Shown in pieces: positions 1-10,965 of a stretch of DNA of 64,000 bases. Every line of letters starts with the position of its first letter. The first letter of the stretch is position 1. The position numbers were made by a program, and so were the translations under genes. Under the pieces are notes generated by a model. It saw nothing but the letters and a program-made list of their open reading frames with translations, did no database searches and was not told where the DNA came from. This stretch comes from Hymenoscyphus infarciens (Eukaryota > Ascomycota > Leotiomycetes > Helotiales > Helotiaceae), in assembly GCA_001414345.1 (NCBI GenBank), contig LLCB01000123.1, positions 97,803 through 161,802 of the forward strand, read 5' to 3'.

Positions 1-1514
1 GAAGACATATTCTCAAGAGTTCCGACACCTTCAAAAAGAGACAAAACAAGGGTGCCAGTCGCAAACACCAGACGAGAAAAACCATCAGTCCATTTACCGG
101 TAGGAAAGGTAAAAAACATTGGTTACCAATTTGGAAGAATCCCGTTTGATTGCCCTTCCAAAAGCGACATTTTACGATCACTCTATAGGGAATTTCTGCG
201 AGTGGCGATGGAAGAAATTCGCCGATTTTGTGGGGAAAGATCTGCTGTAAGCGAGGTATAGAAGATTCCGTTTGATCACCATTTCTCGACAAGCGACAAC
301 TTGGGAGTACTCTATAGGGAATTTCTGCGAGCGGGTATTTTTGCACGAGTGACGATCGCCAAGTGAGACTGTGAAAAGCACTGTTGTAAGTCAATTCCCG
401 CACTGCTCAATACTTTTACTTTTCATTCTCCGACCATTTTTCTAACGGTTTTTAAGTAGTTGAACCGTTCATAAGTAATCCTCGCCTGGCCTCGATATGA
501 TCAATACGAGAAGAAACTGGGGTTTCCCTCATACACTTGGTCTCTATTTCAGTATCAATTCAGGCTCGGAAATTGTTCAACACAGGTGAATTAAGTGAAC
601 CCTCAAAATTGCTCACTTGCAACTGCAGAAAACCACGACCAATCTCTTTGTTTGCTGTATCGAGACACCGACCATATAATTCATTCGCTTAACTACAAGG
701 CAACGGACGGACTTAACCACAGACGAGTTCATTCAATTTTAGGGCTGCCGGAAATGCCTGTCGCGCTTTGATGAAGCTATTTCGGGATGGTTACTTGCAA
801 AAGTGCCGCACTCGGGATGAACACATTATCATGGGCTTTCACGACGATCAAATCCAGAGTCGCAGAAATATCAACAAGTGGCTTTTGATAATTAGGAATT
901 AGGGCAGTTCATAATGACTTGAGGAGAGGAGAGTGAGACGATGTTTTTCCCCCTTGTCAAGTACTATTAGAGTAATTTCTTGCTTGCACTTAATTGCAGA
1001 GTGAGTAAAGCCGTCAATATGCGGGCAACAGCTCAATTTAGGCATACAAGCGACAGCTTACAAACTTCAGTATGACTCAAGTGATTCAGCAAGATTTTGG
1101 AGTGACCATATCGCTTAAATTGTTCTATAAAGCCGGAAAACTCAAGCCTTCTACTGCCCTTTTGATTGTGGCAGGTGCAATGGTGTTGGTTATTGTAGCA
1201 CTGCAGCCACTGCAACCAAACCAATCAAAATGATGTGGCGAACAACAAACGTGACCTCGTACCATATTCCCCGTCACCTTTCATCAAAGCCTCAACAGTA
1301 ATTTACATTGCTATCTTGCAATCTCTATATTCTCATACTTCTTTCAGCTTTAGTTAAATTCCACCACCGCGTTGCTCATTGGAGCAAAATGCGAGGTCAC
1401 GTGTACCAGCCAATTTCGCATTGCCCCGCAATTTCATGACACCCATCATGGTCGAGACATGTCAACAATCACGAACTTTCAAGCAACTGCAACTTTCTTA
1501 TAAATAACTTCAAC
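1..1514. other. Gene-free left flank with a degenerate tandem repeat
   Basis: I see no convincing gene here; the short open frames lack family resemblance or coding character. Positions 135-210 and 262-336 are two diverged copies of one segment, about 127 bp apart, sharing GTTTGAT near the start and CTCTATAGGGAATTTCTGCG near the end. The rest (340-1514) is ordinary intergenic DNA. It ends with a TTATAAATAA box about 15 bp before the F-box gene ATG, which may be a TATA-like element or part of a short leader. Confidence 0.6.
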
Positions 1515-2507
1515 ATGCGCACCTCAAAGGAAGAACCAGCCGATGAGGTTACTGAACCCCTAATCGACACCACAGCAGCTCTCTCTCTCCACTCCAAGCG
1601 CACAGAAAGAATCCAAAAGAAACGCCACCTCAAGTCAGAAAAGGCCTCCAAACCACAAGCAACCTTGATGGATCTCCCCTCAGAAATCTTCCTCGATATC
1701 CTAAGCCTCCTCCGTCCAAGCGATATCTTCAAGCTATCAAGAGTCAACAAGGATCTCAGTGGCTACATCCTGCAAGACAAATCCCGGATCGCCACCAAAC
1801 TCGTCGAATACCGCTATCCCGTCCTCACACAATGTTTTCCCCTCCCTGTTCTCCTCGAACATGTTGATGAAAGTTTTCATCCTGCTCTGCTCGATAGCGA
1901 GAGACAAGCAGCACACCTGCACATCCACAAGCAACCATATCAACACATCAACTCCCCGGATCCTAATGTCATCTGCACGTGCTTGACCTGTATCTTGGCT
2001 TGGAACAATTTATGTCTCCTAGTTGATTTCGGACACTGGCAAAAGAATCTCGATCAAGGAGAACCAATCCCCATGCTCCGTCGCGGAGAACTTCCGAAAT
2101 GGAACCAGGATCTCATCTTAGCCAACGCAGAAGTGGTTTGCAAGGCGCTGGACAATCCGTTATGGTACGCACGTATTCTTGAAGAACATCTCAAATCAAC
2201 CATTGGTTCAATACTACGCCATGGAAATAATGCAGGCAACAAGCGACGACGATTTCGGATGACGCCTGAGAATGCTGCTGCTGAGACTGATGATTTCCTC
2301 AAACGAAGTGGACCACCCTCATTGGATTTCCCATTTCATCGAGATAATTATTATATGTTGGAGGCTTATTTGCCCAACCGGGGCTGGAACTCTGAGGCTG
2401 CGGAGTGGAGATATATGCCAGCGACTCAGCATGACCGAGATGTCAAATTTGTCAAGGCGTGGGTACTGCGTAGACAGAAGGCTACCAACGGCCCAAGCAA
2501 GGAATGA
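1515..2507 (+). CDS. F-box domain protein
   Basis: An uninterrupted 330-residue protein. Residues about 52-86 form an F-box (MDLPSEIFLDILSLLRPSD, then a helix ending in LSGYI), preceded by a polar, lysine-rich N-terminus. By family knowledge the F-box binds Skp1 and places the protein in an SCF ubiquitin ligase, with the remainder recognising the substrate. The C-terminal about 230 residues contain a Cys-x-Cys-x-x-Cys cluster near residue 153 and Trp/Tyr-rich stretches, as in the large expanded fungal F-box families, but no leucine-rich or WD repeats. The first ATG follows a short TATA-like stretch and no earlier in-frame ATG is evident. No intron is needed. The substrate cannot be inferred and the neighbours give no clue. 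Confidence 0.85.
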   Translation: MRTSKEEPADEVTEPLIDTTAALSLHSKRTERIQKKRHLKSEKASKPQATLMDLPSEIFLDILSLLRPSDIFKLSRVNKDLSGYILQDKSRIATKLVEYRYPVLTQCFPLPVLLEHVDESFHPALLDSERQAAHLHIHKQPYQHINSPDPNVICTCLTCILAWNNLCLLVDFGHWQKNLDQGEPIPMLRRGELPKWNQDLILANAEVVCKALDNPLWYARILEEHLKSTIGSILRHGNNAGNKRRRFRMTPENAAAETDDFLKRSGPPSLDFPFHRDNYYMLEAYLPNRGWNSEAAEWRYMPATQHDRDVKFVKAWVLRRQKATNGPSKE

Positions 2508-2935
2508 TCGGATGGTTCGCTAAGTCAAGGGTGTGGTGTCGGGTGGGAGCATTCCAAACGCGATCCCCAGAGATACTGGGATAATTGAGGATAATTAATT
2601 TTTAATTTCCTCAAGTTGTTGGAGCTATTTATGTACTATTCATAATTCAAGGAGCATGAATAGAGGAGTAAAATGCATATTAATTTCTATTTGTTCTGCT
2701 TTTTACTACCTCCAATGTCTCTAGAAGTCTAGTTTGGTCCAAGTTAGGTCCCGGTGTCCTTATACCCGCAGTACTCCCTTCAATTTTCAAACGTTACTAC
2801 TGTCAAAACTAAACTAGACTAGAACCATTTAAAGGTCTCAAAGACACCTAAGCTATACACTAATACCCATTAAAATCCATCCATACAATCCCCCATATCA
2901 CCAACACATAGCATACGTTTTCGATCGATCGATCA
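2508..2935. other. Intergenic, 3' flank of the F-box gene
   Basis: No gene is visible. The stretch is AT-leaning with a few short A/T runs and would include the F-box transcript's 3' end. GATCGATCGATC near 2922-2934 is a small tandem tetranucleotide. Confidence 0.5.
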
Positions 2936-3600
2936 CAACTTCCAATTGTCCAATCCCTCCTCAGACCGGTCAAGAAATTCCACGTCCGTCTTAACATAAC
3001 CCTTCCCCAGACTATCATCCGAAGCTTTCCCATTCAATTTCTTTCCTTCGACAAATCCTCGCTCACCACTCAGCGTTTTATATCCACGAATTCCAGTGTA
3101 GCAAACAACTTCAGATATCACAGCACATATAGTCTTAATCGCCTCCGCAGAGGCATGTTTCAATACGAATGTCTCAGAGAGATTGATGCAAAGAGGGGCG
3201 AGAAGAGAGGCGTTACGTTAGTCGATTCTGGAAGATAGTTTCGCCTCTGGTTTACCTATTATCAACAAGAAACAAGACAAGGAGGAGGTTCACTTACACA
3301 GCCACACCAACGCTCTGCCCTGCCGCACGGAAGAGTGTGAATAACCTTGCAGCTATCGCTATATCCCTCCCCTGAACACTATCTTGGATACTCGAACTCA
3401 TACCTGGGAAGAGTAATCCTATTCCAATGTTCGGAATCAAAAGCAAGAATACTCAAAAATCCTGGATTTCTATTCCACGAAGAGAATGTAAGATGGAAGG
3501 CAACGTTACGGCGAGGATTGTCGCGTCTAGGGCGCAGGCAACGTTCACGACTGCGAGGGAGGTGAAAGCGCAATTATCGCTTGGGAAATGTGATGTATGA
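2936..3600 (-). pseudogene. Remnant of an MFS drug-type transporter
   Basis: Read on the minus strand, 3595-3500 encodes a typical first transmembrane helix of a drug:H+ antiporter MFS protein (SLAVVNVACALDATILAVTLP). After a frame break the sequence passes directly to a late segment at about 3440-3300 (PNIGIGLLFPGMSSSIQDS, then AARLFTLFRAAGQSVGVAVG). An apparent intron (about 3252-3296) follows, then ETIFQNRL. A C-terminal tail lies at 3163-2936 (EAIKTICAVISEV). Intact members have 12-14 helices and about 550 residues, so most of the middle is gone, and stops separate the pieces. The order of the surviving parts matches the family, so this is a decayed gene with a large internal deletion rather than a chance match. 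Confidence 0.75.
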
Positions 3601-4769
3601 ACAAAGAGAATTGGGGGGGGGGCTTGTTTATTCTCTGGATTGAGGGATATGGTGAGGGGGTCGATTAAGGGTTATGAAGACCCTATCATGAGGGGGTCCT
3701 TGCACCCCCTCAACTCCTCCGTATGGAGCATGGGATTTAAACGAAGTATTTACTCCGCTTCTTGAGAGGAATAGAGCGCTCTCTCTTGTTATCTTATTGG
3801 GCATGGGTTCATTACTTTCAATTTCGGTTCTTCGTCGTCTGCTGGTAGGTTGCACCTACTCTCTACTCAGCTTAGCTCAGCTCGACTCCGAATCCGATCA
3901 TCCTTTGGTATAAAAGACGAAGAAGAACATAGTATCTCATTTGCAACCTGCAACAAGAATACAGACAACCTAGGCTGTGTCGAGGTTGTACTGAGACTTA
4001 ATGCCAAGGTGGTAGCTCTTTCTACTTCATGTATGAGTGGTCCTTGGAGCTGGGTTCACTTTGTGGATTTGATTTCTCACAAATTCGTTGGAATAACAAG
4101 ACAGCTAGCTAGTCGTTGATCTCGGTCACTTGAATACGGTGGGAGCTGGTCCAGCATAATGAAAACCTTTCATCTGAGAAGGTTTAGAAGAATTGGCTCA
4201 GCTTCTTTATTATCGTGATTTTTTTTAATTATCAGCTGTAATTTTTTGAGAATATCTCGTATAGAAAGATAACGGGCAGCAGGGAGCAATAGTTACAAGT
4301 AGGATATCAGAGGGAAGATTTTGAAAGGGAGAGGGGGGTTTGAACCCTATATATGGCATGGACTTCATTTGATGTTACTCCGGTGATATTACTCCGGTCG
4401 CATACCTCCGGTGTTCAAAGGGGGCCTGGAAGAGCTGGGGTAACGTCGTGTCAGAAGCAAAGATTTCGAGAAAAGCGGTGGAACTGAGTGCGCCAAAAAA
4501 AGGGGTTTAGTTGAATATGAAAATGTAACATTTCTAGGTATGCACAAGCGGTAAATGATGTAAAGAGCGTGTCAACGTCGAAGCTCGAATTTCAAGGCCA
4601 TTCCTTCCCCAACTGACTGACCATTGACAACGGTCAGAGAGAGGAGCGTCGTTCATTGTCTCACACCGCTATCAATCACGTTGTGCTATTAGAAAAGGTC
4701 TCGGAGATAGATCTACGATGTACCTATACTCTCGGAAATATACTCTCGGAACTTTATTTACATTCAGAG
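3601..4769. other. Intergenic with a G/C hairpin
   Basis: No gene is recognised. Positions about 3690-3711 form a perfect stem of GAGGGGGT with ACCCCCTC around a 6-nt loop, close to a G-homopolymer at 3613-3621. Short open frames at 3850-4119 and 4656-4898 show no family resemblance. The last part (4650-4769) already shows the CTCGGAAATA motif repeats that lead into the MITE. Confidence 0.5.
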
Positions 4770-5388
4770 ATATATTTTTTCCTCGGAAATATCTTATTCC
4801 GAAATACAGTGAGTTGCGAGTTAAGCTTGAATCTGCTCACTTTTTTTATAATCCGAGCTTTTTTTTATTTCCTCCTTTCTTTAAAAGACAGAAAATAAAA
4901 GTACTCTAAAAGAGACGAGGCCTAGCTAGAAAGAAGCGCTATATCTAATTATCTCTCTTCTATATTACTTATTAATTTAAAGTAAGTATAATAAAAGTAA
5001 ACTAAAGGATAAATAATTCTTAAAATTACCTCTTTTCTTTAAATTTTTTTTCTACTACCTCTACGTGCCTTATAAGGCTATAAGGTTAATAATAGGCTAT
5101 GCTAAGACCCTATAAAAATTAAGATAGATATAAAATTACCTGTTTTTATCTTATAAAGTTTATAGAGTATAAGAGGAGATATAAGCCTTTTCTTTCCTAT
5201 TCTTATAAACAGTATATTATACGTTGTTATTAAGTAAAAGGTAAAAGAGTACCTAAAAAGGGGGGATATCAAAGAATTTTCTCAAAAAGCTCGGATTACA
5301 AAAAAAGTGGGCAAATTCAAGCTTAACTCGCAACTCACTGATGTCTCGGGATATTTCGAATCAGTATTTCCGAGACTAAAATATATAT
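4770..5388. mobile_element. Long-TIR non-autonomous DNA transposon (MITE)
   Basis: The two ends are inverted copies of about 100 bp. The core arm begins at 4807 (CAGTGAGTTGCGAGTTAAGC, continuing to TAATCCGAGCTTTTTT). It reappears inverted, ending at 5340, with only a few mismatches. The similarity extends outward through CTCGGAAATA and GAAATA blocks to about 4770 and 5388. The right arm holds an extra about 11-bp segment relative to the left. The interior (4920-5270) is AT-rich and has no transposase. I could not define a clean target duplication. A decayed relative of the arm sits at about 24572-24620. Confidence 0.75.
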
Positions 5389-6084
5389 CCGAAGATATAC
5401 CCGATGTGCATGAGCTGAAGACGGGTTAATGAAGGGCGAACAGTGATCTTCCACAGTCCCTTGAATAAAGATTTTGCTTCCAGCCAAGTTCCTACTTCAC
5501 AAGCAGATCTCCACATGACAACTTATTCTAGGGCCCTCGCTCGGTCGCTGAGTTCGTATCGTGGTTTCGAACCCCTCTCGAGTAGTATTCTTATCCTTGT
5601 AAAGCTGACAGATGGGTAAAGATAGGGTATCAGATCAAAGCAAGCCTTGCCTTCTATGGTGACCACCATGACCGAAACTGGATCAATGGTTCCTTGGAAA
5701 AACAGTGTGAGCTTGTAGTCCTGGGATCTCGACCTTCTCTAGGTAATCGCATAGCAACAGTTTTTTCTAATGAAGTTGCGCAAAATCGAGTTCGTCGATT
5801 CCCACCTTTTAGTCCAAGAGTTCTCCAGCGTCAAATTCAAAGCTGGCTAATTATTTATGAGAGCTTTCCACAAAAGTCCGAACACAGATTTTCCGTTTCT
5901 TAGTAAGAAACTGTTTCTAGGACTCCCGCAACAGGTCCCTCCTCAAAGTACGCATAAATTGCTTTCTGAGCTTTCCAAGAGACCTGCACTTTTGTATATG
6001 ATTCCATAGCTTCGCACGCCCCTATTTCCTTCGAGAGGTCACAAGAAAGTTGGCTTTGCTAGTCTCGCCGCTCGGCGCAGAAGT
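5389..6084. other. Intergenic
   Basis: No gene supported. The open frame at 5694-5903 has no recognisable domain. Confidence 0.4.
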
Positions 6085-6720
6085 AATATCAATCAATCAT
6101 TCAATCCAGCCCTCCTCGGTGTTAGACACAACTAGAGACAATGGTGTCTGACCAGCTTTGTTGACAGCACTCATATTACAACCAGCCGACGTTAGAAAAC
6201 TTATCACTCTCGCTTCTTCTGAGTCTTCCTACCAGTTGTTCGTAACGAGAATACGACTTAATGGTGTGTTGCCGTGGGCCTCTTGGATTGACAAACTGCC
6301 CCATGTTCGACTAAAAGTGGTACAAGAGGCCATTTCTTCAGGATAAATGCTTGATGTAATGGCGAATTTGCTGGAACATTTGAAAGATCCCCTCTGTCAA
6401 CATCCGCCCCATACCGCAGCAGGCAGTCCACGATAGATTCATTGCTGATATAGACAGCTGCAACGAGTGGGGTATTATCCTGTGCATCAAAAATCTCAAG
6501 AGGGGAATCAGAGTCTTTTATTGCGAGTCAAAGTTACTTTCCCATATGGCGTTGAGAATGTCCACTGCTGGTGGAATCTGCAACCCGCCAACATACGCAG
6601 TAGAGACTTCTGCTGAGGCCAAATCGAAGCTAGGGTCATGCCCAGATGAAATGAAAAGGCTTAGTACTTGGGCGTACTCTGCTCTCCATACATCCGGCCA
6701 GGCTGAGCATTCATCGTAGT
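6085..6720 (-). pseudogene. Ankyrin-repeat protein remnant
   Basis: On the minus strand three successive frames give ankyrin-like units. They are 6720-6529 (AQVLSLFISSGHDPSFDLAS and following), then 6515-6310 (DAQDNTPLVAAVYISNESI, LLRYGADVDRGD, NSPLHQAFILKKWPLVPLLVEHGA), then 6305-6090 (HGNTPLSRILVTNN, FLTSAGCNMSAVNKAGQTPL). The characteristic TPL, LL..GADV and GNTPL signatures are clear. At least two frameshifts and one stop (NNW followed by TAG) break it, so it is a pseudogene. An upstream open frame at 6756-6941 rich in Arg/Lys might be the former N-terminal exon, but I cannot connect it. Confidence 0.75.
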
Positions 6721-6941
6721 AGCTGGATTATTGTGGGGCAATCGGCTGTGTTAAGTTAGATGGAGAGATATCTGAATCTCCCGGGCTCATCGTACATGGA
6801 ACCTTCAAGTTTTCGAGCATGTTTTCCTCTCCTTTTACTCCTCTGGGTTGGTTCCGTGCTAAGTTGGACAGTATTGTTCTTTTGAGCACGCCACTCCTCA
6901 AGCTTCATTCTAGATGAGCGGACGCTGGCTTTGGTTAACAT

Positions 6942-7191
6942 GTAGGTCAGTCTAGGATAGCGAATGTCAGATCACGTCAGTTTGCGGCAAGCATTGTGTG
7001 TGAGATCCATTTTCATTCCCTCTGAGCAACTGCCCAAGCGGCAGTGCTATGCAGTAACATCGAGATTATCAAGCAAAACCCATCTCGAGACACAGAAAAG
7101 ACCGAACTTTCTGGGGGTATGATTGGATCATCGTGAAAACCAGTTTACAAGAAAAGTATTCGACCTGCTCTGCGTGGCCGCCGTCGTAAAC
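6942..7191. other. Short intergenic region
   Basis: Nothing recognised. It contains the 3' end of the minus-strand gene that stops at 7192. Confidence 0.4.
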
Positions 7192-7860
7192 TTAGCAGGC
7201 AGCGATGAGGACGCCGCCGACCGGGTTTGATGCCGGTTGTTGGCCATCCTGCTCGTCGTCCGAATCGTCCTCCAAGTGGTGGTCGACGTCCATCTCGTCG
7301 CCTCCCTCCTCCTCTCCCTCTTCTTCCTCTTCCTCGTTCTCCTCTTCATGTGCATCGGATGCCTCCATTCCTGCTGCCTTGGCTGCAGCCTCCTGTGCCA
7401 AACCCAACTTGCCCTTATAGACGCTAGAAACCCACTCGGTCAGATGGTGCTTTTGATGATAGGGGAACATTGAGGCCACCTACTAGTTCTTCTCAAGCTC
7501 CGCAAGCTTCTTCTCCATCATCGCGGCCTTCTTCGCGGCGGGAAGACGCTGGTACTCTGGATCGGCTCTTACCTCCTTTCGCTTGAGTTTCTTCTGGGTC
7601 TGGAGGCCAGCTTTGCGATGGTCTCGGTTGCCTTGGCGGCTAGGAGATGTTAGAAATAAGGTGCGTTCGAAAGGAGTTCTGGTTGCTTACCGGGCTCTCT
7701 TCTCCTCGCGCTTCGCGAAAAACTCCTCCTTCTCCGCCTTCTTGAAGGTCCAGACCCTCATACCATATTTCTCCATATTCCGCTCCATCATCTTATCGAT
7801 ATAATGGTTCCAGGCAGCCGCGTCATCGCGCTCCTTCTTGAGTTCTTTCTTTGAGGGCAT
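7192..7860 (-). pseudogene. Conserved-looking coiled-coil/acidic-tail protein with two in-frame TAG codons
   Basis: Exon 1 is 7860-7691 (starts MPSKKELKKERDDAAAWNHY), intron 7690-7640 is a normal 51-bp GT-AG intron, and exon 2 is 7639-7192. Reading straight through gives a Lys/Glu-rich helical protein, a segment MFPYHQKHHLTEWVSSVYKG, and a Glu/Asp-rich tail, 205 codons in all. The frame contains TAG TAG at 7485-7480, after KKLAELEKN. Both could derive from CAG by C-to-T changes. Coding character continues undisturbed after the stops. Alternatively, GTAAGA at 7572 and the TAGTAG itself could act as donor and acceptor of a 93-bp, frame-neutral intron, giving an intact 174-residue protein. I do not recognise the family; the composition suggests a nuclear or nucleolar protein, which is inference. 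Confidence 0.6.
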
Positions 7861-8429
7861 TGTGATCGATGGAGGCTATGAGGGGGTGGTGGGCTATGAC
7901 AGAGCAGCTTCTCGATCGGATATGCGATGTATGGGTTGTGCAAGGTGCGCGAAATTGATTGTGGATTTGAAATGTCGATCGATGTAAGCTTGAAGAAAAA
8001 GAAACAGAGCGCTCTGAGGTTCGCGTTATAGAGGTTGTAAGTGCGCTAAAGCAGTACGGACCGATCGGCAAGGGAAAATCGGCAGCCTTGCGATAAATAA
8101 CCGAGAGCCCCTTCTTTCCACAACCAACTTGTTATGACAACGTTTTCTGCTAATACATATATATACAATTGTGAAGAGAATTTGTACTCGCAGTAGAGTT
8201 AACTACGAATTAAGGAATAGTACAGCTCTGATATTAGTATTTTGGTTAGTGAAGTGGCTATGTCGGAGTTGGAAGAAAGGGTAGACTTGAGGCACGCACC
8301 GGCACGTCTAAACACCGATATTCAAAATCAAATTAGATCCTGTCCAATTCGCACCAAACACCACTCAATTCCATTGCCTCTTGACTCTTTCTACCCACAA
8401 CTAACCAATCAACCAATCACTTACGAATC
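7861..8429. other. Divergent intergenic region
   Basis: Separates the minus-strand gene starting at 7860 from the plus-strand gene starting at 8430, so it is likely a shared divergent promoter. ATATATATAC at 8157-8166 is a possible TATA-like run. Confidence 0.4.
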
Positions 8430-8749
8430 ATGGCCGGCAGCATGCTTCGTGGCTCTCGGTAAGCTATTTTCTTTGCGACAAAGCCAAGGAGGAAAGCTAA
8501 CAAGCAATAGCCCATTTGCAAAGCTCTGGGGCAAGTATGGGATCCATCGAGTGAGAGTAGACCGGTACGTTTATGCCTCCTTCATGCGTCTTTGCCTGTC
8601 TAATTCTCTTCAGTCCTGCAACTCGCAGACCGCAGAGGGCACCAAAAGTTCGCGCTGCCCCAGCAGGCCCCCTTCGCCGAAGCGAGCGGCTTCGAGGGTT
8701 AGATCCCGCCCCCCTCCACCTCCGCCGAAGTCAGAGACTTAGATCTTGA
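8430..8749 (+). CDS. Small three-exon Arg-rich protein of unknown function
   Basis: Exons 8430-8458, 8511-8564 and 8614-8749 splice to a 72-residue protein beginning MAGSMLRGSRPFAKLWGKYG. Both introns (52 and 49 bp) have good ends (GTAAGC...TAG, GTACGT...CAG). Both interrupt an arginine codon in the same place (CG|gt, phase 2). Conserved phase and the continuous frame support a real gene, although the first two exons are only 29 and 54 nt. The C-terminal half contains two similar blocks, LRRSERLRG and LRRSQRLRS. The basic, Trp-containing N-terminus could be a mitochondrial presequence or part of a nucleic-acid-binding protein; neither can be shown. I do not recognise the family. Confidence 0.6.
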
Positions 8750-9164
8750 GCATTCCGCGATCCAATCCACGATTCAGTCAAACGGTCTCCGAACGATTCC
8801 TCCTCAAACTCAACAACCGACTTGCGAGGATAGAAATACTGGGAAAGGACATAATGGACGGGAGTTGGAGGAGATATAAAGGGAAGGAGACGTTGGGATC
8901 AAGAATTCCTCTACCCTCGACACTCATGGCTTCTGACCGGAAACATTCAGGATGGAAGCGCTCTAGCGGAAGACTGTTTGTTGTCTGCGATGGGCCATGG
9001 TGACAGAGTGGATATCTTGTATCCTGACGGGGTCTCGAAGAACTATATTGGATCAGGAAAATGAAGTTTTGAGCATCCCCCAGTTGATTTTGGATACACT
9101 CCATATGACAGTAAATACATATCAGTAAGTGGGATTCTCCATTATTCAATATATATATATCCTC
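8750..9164. other. Intergenic, 3' flank of the small gene
   Basis: No gene supported. ATATATATAT occurs at 9150-9160 just before the satellite array begins. Confidence 0.4.
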
Positions 9165-10965
9165 AAAAGATCTTATGCTAGAAGGGTAGGATAATAGACC
9201 AAATAATATGAACGAGCTTGAGGTGTTGAGATATGCAGGAAGTCTGCTATTCTCGACGTCCTAATAACTTCGTATGATTATTTCAGTTGTTCTTGCCCTT
9301 CTAGCGTAATGAAGAACATAAGATTTATTTTACACTAGTACCAAAACTATGTCAAGGCATGCCAGGTTTGATCAGCATGTCTTAAAATATGTTTACTAGA
9401 AAGGTACGAATAATTGAATAAACCATAAAACAATTCTAGGGGCTTATCGATGCTCGATTTTCGAGATATCTTGCTCTCTTAGTTTGTTCTTAAGGTTTAT
9501 TTAATTTCTTTGCTCTTGTAGCATAATAAGAACTTGAAATCTCTCCTTACTACAACATATTCTCAGACAGAGGACTTCCCGTGTTCGATAAGTAGTTGCT
9601 CAGAGTCATTATACGAGAGGACGGGGATAATTTGATAAATCATAGAGCAATACTAGGTGATTGACAATACTTTGATTTTAAAAGACCTCGCTATTCCAGT
9701 ATGTTCGTATGCTTGAACCAAGTACCCTACTCTTCTTATATATTCAGAACGCTTTATCTCTTCTCACAACAAGCTAGAACCAGGGAGTGGACTTCCCGTG
9801 TTCAACAAACTATCACTTAATGATTTTACACTAGAAGAGAAGTGTAATTGAGTAAATCATACGAAAATACTATAAGCTTGAGGATAATCTACTTTCCTTA
9901 TCCGAAACTTCTTCATATAATCAACTCAATTATTATAATCTTTCAGCATAATAAAGTTATTCGATCTCTTTTTACTGTAAACATTCGTACAAACGGCTAG
10001 CTATAGAATTACTCAACAGCTTTACGCTAAAAAAGAAGGATAATTGAATAAAATACACGGCTATACCAGAAGCTTCAGAAAATCAACGCTCGTTTAACCA
10101 AACATCTTCATATGCCCAACTCGATTGACCTTCTCGTCGAGCTTAATAACGTTATTCAACCTCTGTTTACTGGAAGTTTATTCCAGCGAGAGCATCAGCT
10201 ATGGTTCCATGTACAAGTGCTCGAAGATATTATACTAAAATATAATGGCAAAGAGATGAATCAAATGTTGATCGGTTTGCCATTCCAGTTTGTATATATA
10301 CGTAAACTCATACTCTGTCAATCTAGCATAACGTGTCTGGGCGGATAAAAAGAGTTTTGAGAATCTCAACGTAATTATCTAGAGTGCACTCACTGTGGCG
10401 GTATTATGCTAGAGGCCAAGGACAGCTCAAAGAATCATACAGCAATACTGGAAGCCTGGCAATAATCGAGTTTGATATTAGCTCAAGTTTCCAGGTTTCT
10501 TCTCATGAATGATTCAATTATGCTATGATCCCAGCATAATACTATTAAGTAGAAGTACGAGTACTTGCGAATACTCAGATTAATACGTCTGACGCAGCGC
10601 GTTTCCAGAGTTCTGTATTTAAAACACTTAGGGAATTAGATAACAAAACTAAAACCTTAACCATAATCGATAATTCGACAAGGTTTTGTTCCCAGTTTGT
10701 TCTCATAAGAAACTTAATTGCCCGAAACTTCTAGCATAACATCTTTCAGTTGACGTCAGCCTCTCTGCGAGTCCTTAGAGTATTCTGCCAAACGGAAGGG
10801 TTCTTGAACAATATTATACTAGAATATTTTAATTGCTCATATAACACAACTAGATACTTGGAAGATAATCGAGTTTTCAGTTGACTCTTATCGTGGTTTG
10901 TTCTTACAAATAATGCAGTTACTCCCCACTCCTCAAAAAACACTTCGAGGTGACAGCCACTTGTG
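9165..10965. repeat. Degenerate tandem satellite, about nine units of about 200 bp
   Basis: One module recurs in order at spacings of roughly 180-220 bp. It is a TTATNCTAGA-like box followed by GATAATTGAATAAA and an ACAATACTAG-like segment. Boxes lie near 9169, 9389, 9611, 9824, 10022, 10230, 10405 and 10815. In every unit a second module follows: a TTTGTTCTTA-like stretch, then TCTAGCATAATAAGAAC, then a CTCTTTTTACT-like stretch. These lie near 9290, 9500, 9715, 9930, 10130, 10310, 10510, 10720 and 10920. Units have drifted by many substitutions and indels, so the array is old. No open frame is shared between units. A further stray unit lies at about 14590-14690. Confidence 0.75.

Noticed and set aside
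5530..5580. GGTTTCGAACCCC resembling a tRNA T-arm
   Set aside because: The surrounding bases do not form a cloverleaf; no A-box at the right distance on either strand.
10112..10348. 78-codon open frame
   Set aside because: Lies inside the satellite array and is not conserved between units.
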